Shown here one piece after another: positions 33,681-44,600 of a stretch of DNA of 64,000 bases. The stretch comes from Chaetoderma sp. LZ-2023a (lineage: Eukaryota; Mollusca; Caudofoveata; Chaetodermatida; Chaetodermatidae). The stretch spans positions 36,677,443 to 36,741,442 of the forward strand of contig CM067373.1 in assembly GCA_034401795.1 (NCBI GenBank), given 5' to 3'. The notes beneath the pieces are model-generated. The model did not search any database, was not told where the DNA came from, and was given only the letters and a program-made list of their open reading frames with translations. The translations under genes and the position numbers were made by a program. Every line of letters starts with the position of its first letter. Positions within the stretch are counted from its first letter, which is position 1.

Positions 33681-34318
33681 ATGTAAAGCCTATTGCGAGA
33701 GCGCATCTCTTCAGTCCATGAATTGTTTTGATGTTTTACACATTGAGAGGATTTTTTTGTGAGCTGTACGACCCCTGTGCAATCTCTTAGCAAATTCTGA
33801 TTCACTGCTTTTTGTCTCATTGACTGTACTGAGCATGATTCTGTAGCCAAATACCCATCTCTATAGTTACCATTAGAAATGGCGGTAGTGGGTAAGTTTA
33901 CCATGAGAAGGGTAGCATCTACCTGCTGTACTCAGTGTTCATTGTTAGTTCCTATCATCAATACAAGAACAGATGGTGTTTCATCCGTACTTGGATGGTA
34001 AAGTAAAGTGTCATCCGAAGCAGGGTTATTATTTACATGTGCTCAATTATATCTTAGAAACGCATTTGTTGCCTGAGCTGCTTCCTCCTTTTCTCGGCGA
34101 CCCGCCTGAATGACAGCTTGGTGTCCACGTCATCAGACTGCATGAGGGATGGAGTAGACCTGATACATAAGGGGCAGTATAGGTTGTAGAGGGGAAGTAG
34201 AAAACGGGCAGAGGGAGAGAGACTGATACAGGTGGACATACCTCAAAGCGATTCAACTAAGTGTGGTTGTTGGTTCGTGTCCCGATGGCCCTAGCTCTAT
34301 CACTGGACTGGATGGTCA

Positions 34319-34621
34319 GTGGTTAGTAGACAACCACAACAGCAGACTCACAGGGAGGGTAGCATCGTGTTACGGAGTGGACAAGATGCAGTGTCATCGG
34401 AGGATGTCAGTAGACTTGCTATGCGCTCTCACTGTCTTTCCTCTTCGGATGCCCAATTGTACATGGATTCACTCATTCGCTCGATTTCACACAGTCACTC
34501 ACGCACACAGTATGCACAAGACGATGAAGAAGAATTAATACAGAGACTGGCCACACACTTGGGTACTTCAATGTCAGGAGAGCTGCAGTGCTTAGTCACT
34601 GCTTTAGGTGCCCCTGGGTAG
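34319..34621 (+). CDS. Possible C-terminal coding fragment, unidentified
   Basis: 100-codon frame: SGQDAVSSEDVSRLAMRSHC, SSSDAQLYMDSLIRSISHSH, DDEEELIQRLATHLGTSMSG. Acidic with regular hydrophobic spacing, which looks like real protein, perhaps a C-terminus. A further frame at 33960-34110 reads HPYLDGKVKCHPKQGYYLHV and may belong to the same remnant. No family recognised. Confidence 0.3.
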   Translation: MVSRQPQQQTHREGSIVLRSGQDAVSSEDVSRLAMRSHCLSSSDAQLYMDSLIRSISHSHSRTQYAQDDEEELIQRLATHLGTSMSGELQCLVTALGAPG

Positions 34622-35212
34622 CGAGTCTCAGTTGTCTCCATAGTGGAATCATAAGTATATCTATGCTCTTGCGGCAGGGGAGAAAATAATCTACTACACA
34701 ACACACTCCAAGAAGAGAGAAGCGAGAGAGAGACGATATCAACAATAGTATAGTAACAATAATTTGATAACAGCACGATGCAATGACGATAATATGGATG
34801 AAATAGTGAACAATATTATGCGTTAACTATGCAAAATGATTCTATGCAATGGTTAACTATAGAAAATAATCATGTAACAGTTTCAGTGTAATATGTGATG
34901 ACGGTAAAGTGTATTAACTTCAGCAGTGTCTTCGCAACAGCAGGACGTGGTGAAATTGGTTCCATTCATCTTTCACTGTTATAGAGCTCTGTGTTAGCTG
35001 ACTGCCATGTATCGTGTATTCTCTTCACTGATGTGGTTGAACACTGCAGTATCTGGGCTGCTGTCTCTAGCATCTTGTATCGTCTGCTCTGTTTACTGTG
35101 TATGCATGCTGCTGCGATTTCGCCTTCTCATCCTCGCTGTCCCAAAATTATGGTGCAAGTGTTTGTTAACGTTGTAATGGTCAATTCTCGTACCATTTTG
35201 ATAGCTCGAAAA
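34622..35212. other. No gene seen
   Basis: No motif; a GA-rich patch at about 34710-34736. Confidence 0.45.
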
Positions 35213-35370
35213 TTCTAGTAGAGGTGGGGTGATAGGGACGCTTTAGGCAGCAACAACTTTCAGTCAAATTGTTATTTCCTTTGTTATTTTGACACCCTTT
35301 TTTCCTTTGATCTACGCCGCCTCTTCAAAATGTGTGAAAAAAGCGTCCCTATTTCCGCCATTCTTATTGG
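35213..35370. repeat. Element E terminal hairpin, copy 4 (inverted)
   Basis: TAGAGGTGGGGTGATAGGGA at the outer end, then AGGCAGCAACAACTTTCAG; inner end GTGTGAAAAAAGCGTCCCTA. GATAGGGACGCTTT and its complement form the hairpin. Inverted relative to copies 1 and 2. Confidence 0.7.
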
Positions 35371-35379
35371 ATGTTAGAT

Positions 35380-35935
35380 GTAGAGGGTGGGCATAAGCCA
35401 CTCCCCTTATTAAATCATGTGCCTCCTGTCATCCAATCAGGTGAGCTTAAGGGTAATTAGCGCAAGGATTGACAAGGGTTAATGCATAGCATAAGTATGA
35501 TTGACAGGTTACATGTCTGGACTCGTGTTTTCCTGACTCTGGGAACACACACACCCCACCCATCATTAAATCAAGTGACTCCTGTCATCCAATCAGGTGA
35601 GCTTAAGGGTAATTAACGTATTGATGATTGACAAGGGTTAATGCATTGTGTAAGGATGATTGACAGGTTACATGACTAGACTCGTCTTTTGTGACTCCTG
35701 TCATCCAATCAGATGAGCTTAAGGGTAATTAGCATAATGACACTTGACAAGGATTAATGAGGGTAATTAAGCACTGATCTCTTCGAGCCAGGACAAACAT
35801 GCAAGGTTAATCTATTGTGTAATGATCATTGGCCAGATGCATGTCTGGACTTTTTCCAGGCTCTGGGAACTCATTCAATCATGAATCACTGCCACCTCGT
35901 TAAATCATGTGACTCCAGGCATTACATCATGAATG
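35380..35935. repeat. Element E tandem repeat, copy 4 (inverted, three to four units)
   Basis: CCTGTCATCCAATCAG begins at 35425, 35581 and 35697, giving spacings of 156 and 116 bp. Each is followed by GAGCTTAAGGGTAATTA and GACAAGGGTTAATG. Confidence 0.8.
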
Positions 35936-35939
35936 ATGC

Positions 35940-36330
35940 CTGATATTCCATTATAATCACTTAATAGGCCGTCAAATTGTATGAATTGTATGTCTTTACT
36001 GTTTAAAAAACATTATGTTGAATACTTTGAAAGTAAATCTTCTCTTGCAAACGGGCAAGTCTCCTGACTGCTGTAGAAGCTCTTGCTTCTTGTTGGTTTA
36101 ATTGTTAAATGGTTAAAATGTATTAATTATTCTACACAACCTGCCACCTTGATGTATTTATTATATTATATGTTTATGTGTATGGGAGACATAGTTATAA
36201 GATGCATGTCTTATCATGCTTCCATTACAACCAAAAATAAAATCTGTTTAAACCAACATCGACCAGGCAAATTAGGTTTAAAATATCCAACCGCTTACCC
36301 GTATAGTTTTCTGGAAATTGCTAGTCTGAG
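35940..36330. repeat. Hairpin repeat family 1, split copy
   Basis: Left half ATTGTATGTCTTTACTG, TTGAATACTTTGAAAGTAAA at about 35985-36035; right half AATTAGGTTTAAAATATCC and GCTTACCCGTATAGTTTTCT at about 36270-36315. About 230 bp of unrelated AT-rich sequence separates them, so it was probably interrupted by an insertion. Confidence 0.55.
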
Positions 36331-36420
36331 AGTTCAGAGATCGATCGATCCCAATACACTCGAGGTGTTGGTGGAGCTTAGCTAGAGATGGGCAGGGCAT
36401 GGCTAAAAATGGAAAGGTCC

Positions 36421-36640
36421 ATTACACACTGCGGACAATCGGATATTCCATTATAATCACTGAATAGACTGGCAAGTTGTACGAATTGTATGTCTTTAGT
36501 ATTTAATAAGCATTATGTAGAATACTTTGAAAATGAATTGACTGGACGTTGTTGCCACCATAAGCAGTAACATTGTCCAGTAAACTCAGTTTCAAAATAT
36601 TCAACAGCTTACCCATATAGCTTTCTGGAAATTGCTAGTC
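36421..36640. repeat. Hairpin repeat family 1, complete copy
   Basis: Left arm ends GAATTGACTGGAC (about 36535-36547); right arm begins GTCCAGTAAACTCAGTTTCA (about 36575-36594), then CAACAGCTTACCCATATAG. The GGAC/GTCC pair replaces GGGC/ACCC of the 3.8-kb copy. Confidence 0.7.
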
Positions 36641-37470
36641 ACGTGTATTACCGATATTAAAAATTGGTATATTCACTAACACAGTTTCAACAAGTTTCAA
36701 GTTTATTGAAGTAGGCCTACTCCCAGATCACTGTAACAATGTGTGCATTCCAGTCATGACCTTACCCATATACAGTACAGCCTAGGCATAAGATAGCATG
36801 TCTATAAACGTAAACAGAAACATGTTAGTAAGAACTGTTCTCTTGTGTATGTTGGGCAAAATTTGATATGAAGACAATTTCTGCCTTAGGCAACAATGTC
36901 TTTCAATCCAGTTATGCTCAAAATATTTGACAGTACATTTTATTTTGTTTTGTAAACATCTTAGGTTATTTCTGTGCTGGACTGTGCTCGAAATTGATTC
37001 CTAAATCGGACAAAACATCTATTTACTAACACACCCCGCCCCACCCCAACCATTGTTATGAATAACAGTCATGCACTCAGACCAGTGTGTCATATTCAGC
37101 ATTATCGATTTTTCTTACAGAGCTTTAAGTTTGGCTACGCCAATTCAAATAAACTTTATTTCGATAACTTCTTTGACGCAAACGAATATGTAAATTAATG
37201 TGTAAATGATCAGATTACTCAGTAGACTGTTCAGAGGTGTGGGGCCGGGGTGGGGTGGGTCATGTTCAACAATGGAGACAAAATTCCAGTGTGCATGCGC
37301 TAGTTTGGCAGTATGACTTGTTCAGATATTTATAATGAAATAAAGAGACGAGGTTTATAAAATCGGCATTTTCCGGTTGTATTTATGATTAGTTTAGAAT
37401 TTAACACATATGACCAAAAAGTAAAATCTTTTCAGTTTCTAATGATGTAAATTATAATAATCATGTGACT
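36641..37470. other. No gene seen
   Basis: AT-rich, with a G-rich patch near 37240-37260. No motif. Confidence 0.5.
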
Positions 37471-37870
37471 CCAGGCAAGTCACCAATTGTGACCAATGTG
37501 AGGGGACATACGTAGGCGAAACCAAAAGGCCTCTCAGCACCAGAGTCAAAGAACATCTTAAAACCAATTCCAACTCAGCTGTGGCAGAGCATACAGTATC
37601 CACTGGCCACGTCATCCCCGCCAACAGTGCCTCGGTCATCAACATTGAGACCAACTTATTCAAACGGAAGGTTAAAGAGGCCATATAAATCTACAAGCAT
37701 CAACCAACCATGAACAGAGACGAGGGCTACCGTATATCAGCAGTCTACCAGTCCATGCTGTCACGTGACTCCACAAGAACTGACCAGAGTGACGTTGCCA
37801 GCGACCATCAGTTAGTGCTGAAGAAGTGACCGAGATGGTCACGAAAGCTACACTCAAAAAATTTCTACAT
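37471..37870 (+). mobile_element. Penelope-like element, C-terminal GIY-YIG endonuclease fragment
   Basis: Plus-strand frame not opened by a Met: TNCDQCEGTYVGETKRPLST then RVKEHL, SNSAVAEHTVSTGHVI, FKRKVKEAI, a TAA, then PTMNRDEGYRISAVYQSML. C-x2-C followed by YVGET-x-R-x3-R-x2-EH is the GIY-YIG endonuclease found at the C-terminus of Penelope-like elements. The GIY half and all of the RT are missing. The nearby minus frame of 81 codons is a shadow. The fragment abuts AATCATGTGACTCCAGGCA, which also occurs at 35903-35921 beside the element E satellite. Confidence 0.8.
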
Positions 37871-38500
37871 CCCGGAGAGGTGACTAATTTTTCCTTATTA
37901 TAATAATCTGGTCAAAGTGCAAATTACGTACTTCTTATGTTTTATATAACCGGTGTCTGTCCCATAGGGAATATATGTGAGGGTGGAAAAACTGGGGCTA
38001 TTACTTAACTTTAAATCAAAATATTTTGCATTAATAAATTTTTGGCAACGAATTAACACTATAGGCTGAAATCTATGTGTAGTTTAGAGTTTAACTATAC
38101 CAAAATCCAATTTGTAAAACAAACCTTCTCGTGTTCTTTTTGATTTGAAGACAGGAACATAAGCAATTCGAAATTTTCATCAAAAATTGTTAAAGTCCAA
38201 TAGTCAAAATAAATTTTTCTGCTATCTTTAGACGGAAATTATAAAACCTTAAAATATATACACAATTATTAAAAAATATGCCCTTAAAACGTTATAAAAT
38301 CTGTTTTGCAAGATGTTCGACTTGTTATAGTAGTAATTTATGATGATACTTGAAACATGTGCTGAAATTTTGAAATTGCTGCGAGAAACTGAATAGACTA
38401 CATGAAAACAGCTTACAATTTAGCTCCGATTGACACCGAAATAGGTGTTAGAGTAATCCTGGCTTTCGTGTTACTTTATCCATTTAATGGCTAAATTTGA
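37871..38500. other. No gene seen
   Basis: AT-rich, no motif. Confidence 0.5.
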
Positions 38501-38700
38501 TCAAGGAAATTAAAATAATTGCTTATTGAATGTTCATTTACAGGCTGAGGCAAGAATATTTTTGAAAATTTACCACTGGAATTTATCTCATTTATCAAAC
38601 CAGTCATTCCAATGGTAAATTTGCAAGAATCATCTTCTCTCGGCCTACAAATGGCCATTCCTCAAGACCACTCTATAAGGGTTGGGGGGGGGGGGGTGTT
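38501..38700. repeat. Hairpin repeat family 2, copy 3, with poly-G
   Basis: Arms TTGAAAATTTACCACTGGAA (38571-38580 region) and CATTCCAATGGTAAATTTGC (38606-38625), tip ATCAAACCAGTC. A run of 12 G lies at about 38683-38695. Confidence 0.7.
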
Positions 38701-38914
38701 GTCTGTCTTCATCATGAACAGGTTAACAATGAGTGCTTTGACGACATTGCAATGGAGTTAAAGAAGACACTGGGACTTGCAAATCCTATCATTGTTCATG
38801 GTAACAGCAGCAACTTTCAGTCAAAAGCTGTTCAATTGAAAAAATGCAAATACAAAAATACAATTGTATATTTTTTTAAATTTCAAATAACTATACATTT
38901 GTATGACACACTTG

Positions 38915-38990
38915 CATATGTGTGCGTGCGCATGTGTGTGCATGTATCCATGCGTGCATGCATGTGTGTGCGTGTGTTAGTAGTCTGTGG
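38915..38990. repeat. GT/GC alternating microsatellite
   Basis: Tracts of TGTGTGCGTGCGCATGTG type; left-handed DNA prone. Confidence 0.85.
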
Positions 38991-39143
38991 TGATGTTAAG
39001 ATCGCTGTCAATACTTATAATGTTATTGGATTCAGCATATTATTGGACAAACATATAGTTTCTGTTACTAGCATAAACAAATAGTCAATGTTCTGGAGAT
39101 CCATGAGTCTATGGGTGGACTGATACCATATGCATCAGTTCTT

Positions 39144-39824
39144 TCAATACTTTTCAGCATCAGATCCATCATCATTACCGCTGGAATCAGCATCATCAGC
39201 ATCATCATCAACGTCGGCATCTAGATTGTTGCTTATGTAGTCCGTGATCAGAAATTGTCTTTTGCGGAATGCTGAGAAGACTGCTTCATCATATGCGTAC
39301 CCCTCGGTGATAACATGTTTATTTTCCCGACGAATTGTTTTAATGAGTGTAGAGTTCTTAATCTTCTCCACTGGAGCATTATGCCAGTACACTTTGTAAC
39401 TAAATCATCAGCATATATGGAAATAGACTCGTTGTCTACACCTTTGAGGACTATGTTTGCGTCACCAACCTCATCTTCTAAACCTGATTGTTCAGCGTCT
39501 AAGTCATGCTTAATATTTTGGAATATGGTGAAGAGCTCCTGATTGCCTATGACTTCTTTTTCATCTTCACCTTCATCATCACTCTCAGACTCCATTGAGT
39601 CATTGCCTATGACTTCACCTTCATCATCGCTCTCATATTCCATTGAGGCATTCACTCTCTGACTCCATTGGCTCAGTACCTTCACTCTTCATCTCTTTTA
39701 TTTCTTCATCTCCACTGTCTAGATTTTCACTATCTTCATTGCTATGAAATCGTCTCTTATGTGGGGCCAGGTTATGGGAGCTAGCAAAAGTTGAATCACT
39801 TTCAACACATTTATGTCTTGGCAT
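39144..39824 (-). pseudogene. Element E gene C: zinc-finger-like, acidic protein (frameshifted)
   Basis: Minus start ATG 39822-39824: MPRHKCVESDSTFASSHNLA then PHKRRFH. This fits a C2H2 finger in which the second Cys has become Ser and the spacing F-x5-L-x2-H-x4-H is kept. Next come acidic repeats (ESDDEGE, GDEEIKEMKSEGTE), then QELFTIFQNIKHDLDAEQSG. After a frame change near 39370 the frame reads EGYAYDEAVFSAFRKRQFLI and an Asp-rich tail ending SGNDDGSDAEKY. Frame changes lie near 39650 and 39370. The finger plus an acidic middle plus YDEAV-x-AF-x-KR-x-FL ending recurs, as far as I remember, in uncharacterised multi-copy proteins of marine invertebrates; I cannot name it. Confidence 0.5.
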
Positions 39825-39993
39825 ATTGATTATAGGATAAACCTATTATTTTTTATTTAAATTTTATTGGTGAAAGTTTTTTCAGGTTGTAGTTGGAGAA
39901 ATCTTCTTACTGCCTAAGGCTAACTACTATGTAGATTAAATACATATCTGACCCTTTGGGGTCCAACCCGATGTAGCATTGTGCAAAACTCAG

Positions 39994-40530
39994 CTAATCA
40001 TGTTCATTTATCTCTTGATGGAATATATCAAGCATAAATGGTTTAGTGTTCAGTTGGGTGTAAATTTCAACATTGCTGGGTGAGTCTGGCGATGTAAGAC
40101 ATGTGTCTTCATAATCCAGTAGATTATTAGAACTCAATGTATCTGGCAGAAGTTTGAATCCCGATGGCATTTCTTCTCCTTCTACATCCATAGACCTCAG
40201 TTGAATAGCGAAATCTAATGCACCGAGGTCCTCTGGAGATACTTGATCGATAAGATTCTGAATGGCTCTGTCTATTTCAGAATCACCTAATGTGAAGTCG
40301 TTGGCGTTATCTGGTTGCTTAGACATTAATCCCAGTAATCGAGTCATACAGTGTCTCAAGAATATGTAATCTTTAGTCTTTACAGCATCACCGACTAAAA
40401 CTGTAGTTAGTTTAAGTTCTTCAAACGTAGTCATAATGTATAGCCCATCAGATATTAACTTTGTATTAATGTTTGCGCTGCTGTTTAGAGTTCTGACTAT
40501 TTCAAATCAAACGTCTTCGTCAACCATTAA
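39994..40530 (-). pseudogene. Element E gene B, copy 1
   Basis: Minus frame homologous to 950-1675. The upstream ATG (about 40529) is followed by MVDEDV and a TGA, so the open part starts at 40434: MTTFEELKLTTVLVGDAVKT, DYIFLRHCMTRLLGLMSKQP, DRAIQNLIDQVSPEDLGALD, SNNLLDYEDTCLTSPDSPSN, ending EINEHD. Length about 180 residues. The gene A stop lies within about ten bases upstream of the ancestral ATG. Unrecognised family; possibly an alpha-helical protein. Only the nonsense codon near the start obviously damages this copy. Confidence 0.6.
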
Positions 40531-40559
40531 CTTTAAAAGCTGACTCTAGAGCCGGAGTG

Positions 40560-41194
40560 TAGAGGCACATTACTACATAACCCTATTTGTCTCTTCTCAT
40601 TATCCAAATGACATGAATCAGCCATTAATCTAATACTTAGTAGCTAATCTCTGGAATCTTTGGAGATCATAGCTTCAACAATACTTTTGGCTGTAGATTT
40701 TTTCAATATTGTGTAGCCCGACGGATACACGATAAAATTGTTTGAGTATAAAATATGCTACAAGTGTAGGGTTTGTTATGGTGCCGATAATTTCATGCAA
40801 GATCTCTTTCAAGATTCTCCACGAGTCACTACAGAATGTTATGCTTCTGAATGATGGTTTCATCTCAGTTTGACCTGGCAAAGTAAAGTACCAAGTTAGC
40901 CTATTGTACAGATATTTAGTGCTGATAGTAACTTTTAATTGATGCTCTAATTCATATAGGTAATTAATCTGCTCTTCTCTATCGGAACACCTAGAACCTA
41001 AGCTCAGTTTCTTTGAATGCTGGAATCATGGCTGCACACTTTCGAAATGTATTGCCATACATTAACAACCCGTGCTTGGTGGGTTAAACGCTACCAACAC
41101 TAAACTCCTGTATGTCGACTACAAATTCGTCATTGTGTTTCATGATGCGAACGTACACGTTGTTACTGAGAGTGACGGGCACTTCACAGCCCAT
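40560..41194 (-). pseudogene. Element E gene A: protein with two PC4-like segments
   Basis: Minus start ATG 41192-41194. First segment: NNVYVRIMKHNDEFVVDIQE then FSVGSV, stop, PTKHGLLMY. This follows the PC4/p15 coactivator pattern (strand with YV, then VDI-x-EF or IDIREY, then PxxKG). A frame change near 40990-41000 leads to the second segment: EHQLKVTISTKYLYNRLTWY, then GQTEMKPSFRSITFCSDSWR and ILKEIL, which fits PC4's GEMKPGRKGI-x5-W-x2-LKE. PC4 proteins bind single-stranded DNA as dimers. The C-terminus ends near 40560 with NEKRQIGLCSN. Domain assignment is by eye from pattern and could be wrong for the first segment alone; the two together are more persuasive. Confidence 0.5.
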
Positions 41195-41309
41195 AAAATA
41201 TGTAGAATTGATAATTATAATAAATGTTGAACAAACTGGTTAAACAAAATCAAGAAGTTAAACATTAACAGAACAAATTTTTTAACTCTTTTTTACGATT
41301 TGCCACCAG

Positions 41310-41770
41310 ATTACCACGTGTCAATAGTCATTACATGATAGGGTGCTAGAAGACACATGATTTAATGAGGGGACAGAGCTTCACAATTGAATGAGTTCCC
41401 AGAGCATGGAAAAAGACAAGTCCAGACATGCAACTGGTCAATAATCATTACATAATACGTTAACCCTGGCATGTTTGTCCTGGCTCAAAGAGATTGACAC
41501 TTAATTACACTCATTAACCATTGTCAAGCATCATTATGCTAATTACCCGTGAGCTCATCTGATTGGATGACAGGAGTCACTTGATTTAATGAGGGGGGGG
41601 GGCGGTGGGCAGGGTTTCGTGATTGAATGAGTTCCCAGAGTCCGGAAAAGACCAGCCTAGACATTAACCTGTCAATCATACTTACGCCATGCATTAACCC
41701 TTGTCAATCATTACACTAATTACCCTTAAGCTCACCAGATTGGATGACAGGAGGCACATGATTTAATGTG
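41310..41770. repeat. Element E tandem repeat, copy 1
   Basis: Units with ACTAATTACCC or GCTAATTACCC, then ATTGGATGACAGGAG and CATGATTTAATG or TTGATTTAATGAGG at about 41340, 41560 and 41735. AAAAGACNAGTCCAGACAT recurs between them. Includes a poly-G run at 41586-41613. Confidence 0.75.
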
Positions 41771-42299
41771 GGGAGAGTCCAATCAGAATGGTGGAGATAG
41801 GGATGCTTTTTTCACACCTTTTCAAAAGGCGGCGGAGATTAAAGGAAAAAAGGTATCAAGATGACAAAGGAAATAATAATTTGACTGAAAGTTGTTGCTG
41901 CCTAATGCCTAGCACACACAGGATAATCTAGCTGAGCTCCTGGCCTCGCGAGGCCAGGAGCTCAGCCGCTAGCTCTTGTGTGCGGGTGATTTTGGTGAGG
42001 GTTTCGCCTCGCAAGACCTTGAGGAAAATATCTGTCATGTTTGATGATCATATGATCATCATATGATGAACATATGATGATTTCTTTACGTATTAATTAT
42101 TATTATATATATAAATTTTTTATTGTGAAATTAAAACAAGCTCAGCACATTCCTCATCATGTGTGGCGAGACGCCCAAGAGCTAACGGCTGAGGCAAACA
42201 CCTTGTGAGGCCGGTAGCTCAGCTAGATTGTTCCATATGCACTAGGCAGCAACAACTTAAAAGGTGTGAAAAAAGCGTCCCTATCGCCCCACCTCTATT
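41771..42299. repeat. Element E terminal module, copy 1, with nested inverted repeats
   Basis: Outer inverted repeat: 41791-41822 (GGATGCTTTTTTCACACC) with 42259-42291 (GGTGTGAAAAAAGCGTCC). Next: GTTGTTGCTGCCTA at 41891-41904 with TAGGCAGCAACAAC at 42243-42256. Innermost: ATCTAGCTGAGCT from 41926 with AGCTCAGCTAGAT ending 42228. A perfect 36-bp palindrome lies at 41931-41966 and a perfect 18-bp palindrome at 42043-42060. Copies 2 and 4 lack the interior. No coding capacity. Confidence 0.75.
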
Positions 42300-43080
42300 A
42301 ATTCTCCCACAGCCAGTGAATCACTGTTCCCGAGTACTGGTGCACCGATTCCACTGCTGTTGCTTTCTGGCAGCCTTTTCTCTGGTCGTTCTTCAAAAGT
42401 TTGCTTCATCGTATGTGGCGCATGAGTTACTGTACTATGCATGAGCCACGTTCGCTTTCATTCTCACTTGGGTTCAGAAGTTAGGCTTTCCACCTTCTCA
42501 GCTTGATCAGGCCTATAGTATTAACACTACACCTTGACCACTAGAGCCGTTGATGCACGCATGCGCAGAAGCATGGCTAGTTGACTCTAACCATATGCTC
42601 ACATCAGTGACTCTGTATAAGCCTGCATGTGTATGCATGCGTTTGATGCTCCGCTTTCCCCATCCTGGAGCATCACGGCATACCACTAGGTCCCTTATTG
42701 ACCCTTTCTTGGCCTAGCATTTAGACGACTAAGAGCAGATTCTTAATCCTACCTTAATTATTTAAATTCTTAACCACTGGCCATCACAGTGTATTAGAAT
42801 CCCAAACCTGCTACCAATGCATTCTTATTACATACGGTCGAGAGAGGGTTAAAACAGACCCAAGACAAGTAGCGTATCTGCTTCACATACATCCACCGGC
42901 CCCACCAGCCAATGATGGAGAATGGAGTCATAAAATGCCATGCACGTTCATAGGCATAGGCTTTAGATATACACGTGTCTGACACGAATAAATACTTAGT
43001 CCACAAGATGCAGCACAACGAATGCGCAGGAAAAAGTCTGAGTTTAGTTACAACATAATTTTAATCATATTGGCCTGACT
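42300..43080. other. No gene seen
   Basis: No motif recognised in frames up to 79 codons. Confidence 0.45.
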
Positions 43081-44150
43081 AAGGAGATAATAGGACGGGC
43101 CTCACTACTGAACCCAGACACCGTTTGCATGATTTATGGTGTCTCGTGGAGCCTGAGGAAGTCATCAACGAAGGAATTTTGAAACTCAAGCAAGCATGCG
43201 CTGAGCTATATCTGGGAGAATATCACCCATTTATTTCAGACACTCTATTGAGCGCACATTCGCCAGTAGATGGACTGGCCAAAACACTTGCTTTAATAAG
43301 GCAGGGTGGGGCGTAGCCTACACGCCCTGACTGATATAAAACGAAGGGCTCCAGGGTGAGGGCCCAATGTAAGAGAACCAATGGCAAAAGTCTAATGCCC
43401 AATCATAGGGATTAGAGATACCAATTATGAAGTAGTTGTATTAAAATGGCTGTAAATAAATGGTGTAGAGTCAATGGATGTTAAAAATAAGGAGAGATAT
43501 ACGTAGGTGACACTGGAGAAATAAATTAATGGATTGAGAACAAGTATTGAAATATATAACCTGAACAAATATATGCGATAGAGTGAAAATGAACATGGCT
43601 AGCATCTTGAACAAGTGGGTGCACCACTCGCAAGAAAAGGAACTTTGAAAACTCACTAGCAGAAGTGTGGTGCATACGACATGCAGCATAAAAAGGTCAG
43701 CACGTCTGAGCTCGCATTTCAATAACCTGCCAACTGAGAGAACTGTAGCCAGAGGGGCGGCCAGCAGGGTCATGCTGTAACCATGATCACTGCTCATGCT
43801 GAGATGTTGTTGCAATGTCGCACAGTGTCTCTTGGACGATGGAGAGCTCTGTCCCCATGAGCAGGTGGTGGCTGAAGCTAGTGGTGATATGGTCGTGCAG
43901 TTGTGTGTGTCGAGAACTGGCAATGCTTCGAGATGGGTTTTAATGGTGGGCATTGAGTGGTCTCAGGCTGATGACGGGCATTGGGCAGCTGGCAGTCTTC
44001 CTATCTTTGGAAGGTGGGTGAACATCCCATCACTTGGGTCTCGTATATGTGCTCTTCCTCGTGGTTCCTCCCTACAACCGTTTGCAGACCAGAAGCAGCT
44101 GCAACACCTATGGCTGCTTGTGTGTACTGTTGTATATGAACTGAGCCGAG
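43081..44150 (+). other. Possible coding traces, unidentified
   Basis: Frames at 43125-43316 (EEVINEGILKLKQACAELYL) and 43796-44185 look protein-like in places but have no family match that I recognise. The second ends where a LINE fragment begins at about 44155, suggesting an interrupted older unit that may resume near 44620-45240 (HIQLNFCAHETVGNRRSTLV). Confidence 0.25.
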
Positions 44151-44154
44151 TCCT

Positions 44155-44600
44155 TTCGTATGATTACTGTATTCTGTGGCTGTAGTAGTAGAAACATCAT
44201 ACAGGTGCAATCAATCCTTATTCGCATTTGACCAATGTGACTTGTCCTCAGCCACAATCTTTAGCTTCCTCAGGTCCATTCTTGATCTGAATGTACCGAG
44301 TCCTGTTTTCTTGATGTCACACTGCAGCATGCTTAACAGATTTATGCAACGACGACCTCTCTTGGCACTATATTTGCTGCCTCCCGATAGGGCAAATTCC
44401 AAGGCCGTCTGTGCTGGTGTATCTTCTAACATTCATAGCACAAACAATACATGGACCATCTTCGATGGGCAACTTTTATGGACAGTTGAGCTGTGTTACA
44501 CATCTTGTATAGTGCATCGTTGGAAATTATACTGTTTGCCCATTGGTGTCCAGTGATGGTGCGGAGGTGTTTGTGGTGGCAGGCATCAACGTAACGTTTA
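44155..44600 (-). mobile_element. RTE-like LINE fragment, C-terminal end
   Basis: Homologous to 48105-48530, same strand. The minus frame reads DTPAQTALEFALSGGSKYSA then KRGRRCINLLSML and GTFRSRMDLRKLKIVAEDKS, the C-terminal part of an ORF2 protein. The 3' end is TTTCTACTACTACAGCC, then CAGAATACAGTAATCA, identical in both copies apart from one base. Truncated on its 5' side at about 44590. Confidence 0.7.

Noticed and set aside
33960..34110. Frame reading HPYLDGKVKCHPKQGYYLHV as part of a ubiquitin-conjugating enzyme
   Set aside because: HP and a few hydrophobic positions agree, but there is no catalytic Cys region and no flanking homology.
31330..42299. The spaced repeats at 31.4, 35.5 and 41.5 kb as a CRISPR-like array
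   Set aside because: Units are about 155 bp, degenerate and without unique spacers in a eukaryotic context; they are a satellite.
43471..44210. Opposed frames of 70-160 codons at 43.5-44.2 kb as genes
   Set aside because: They overlap on both strands without recognised motifs; only weak coding traces were recorded.
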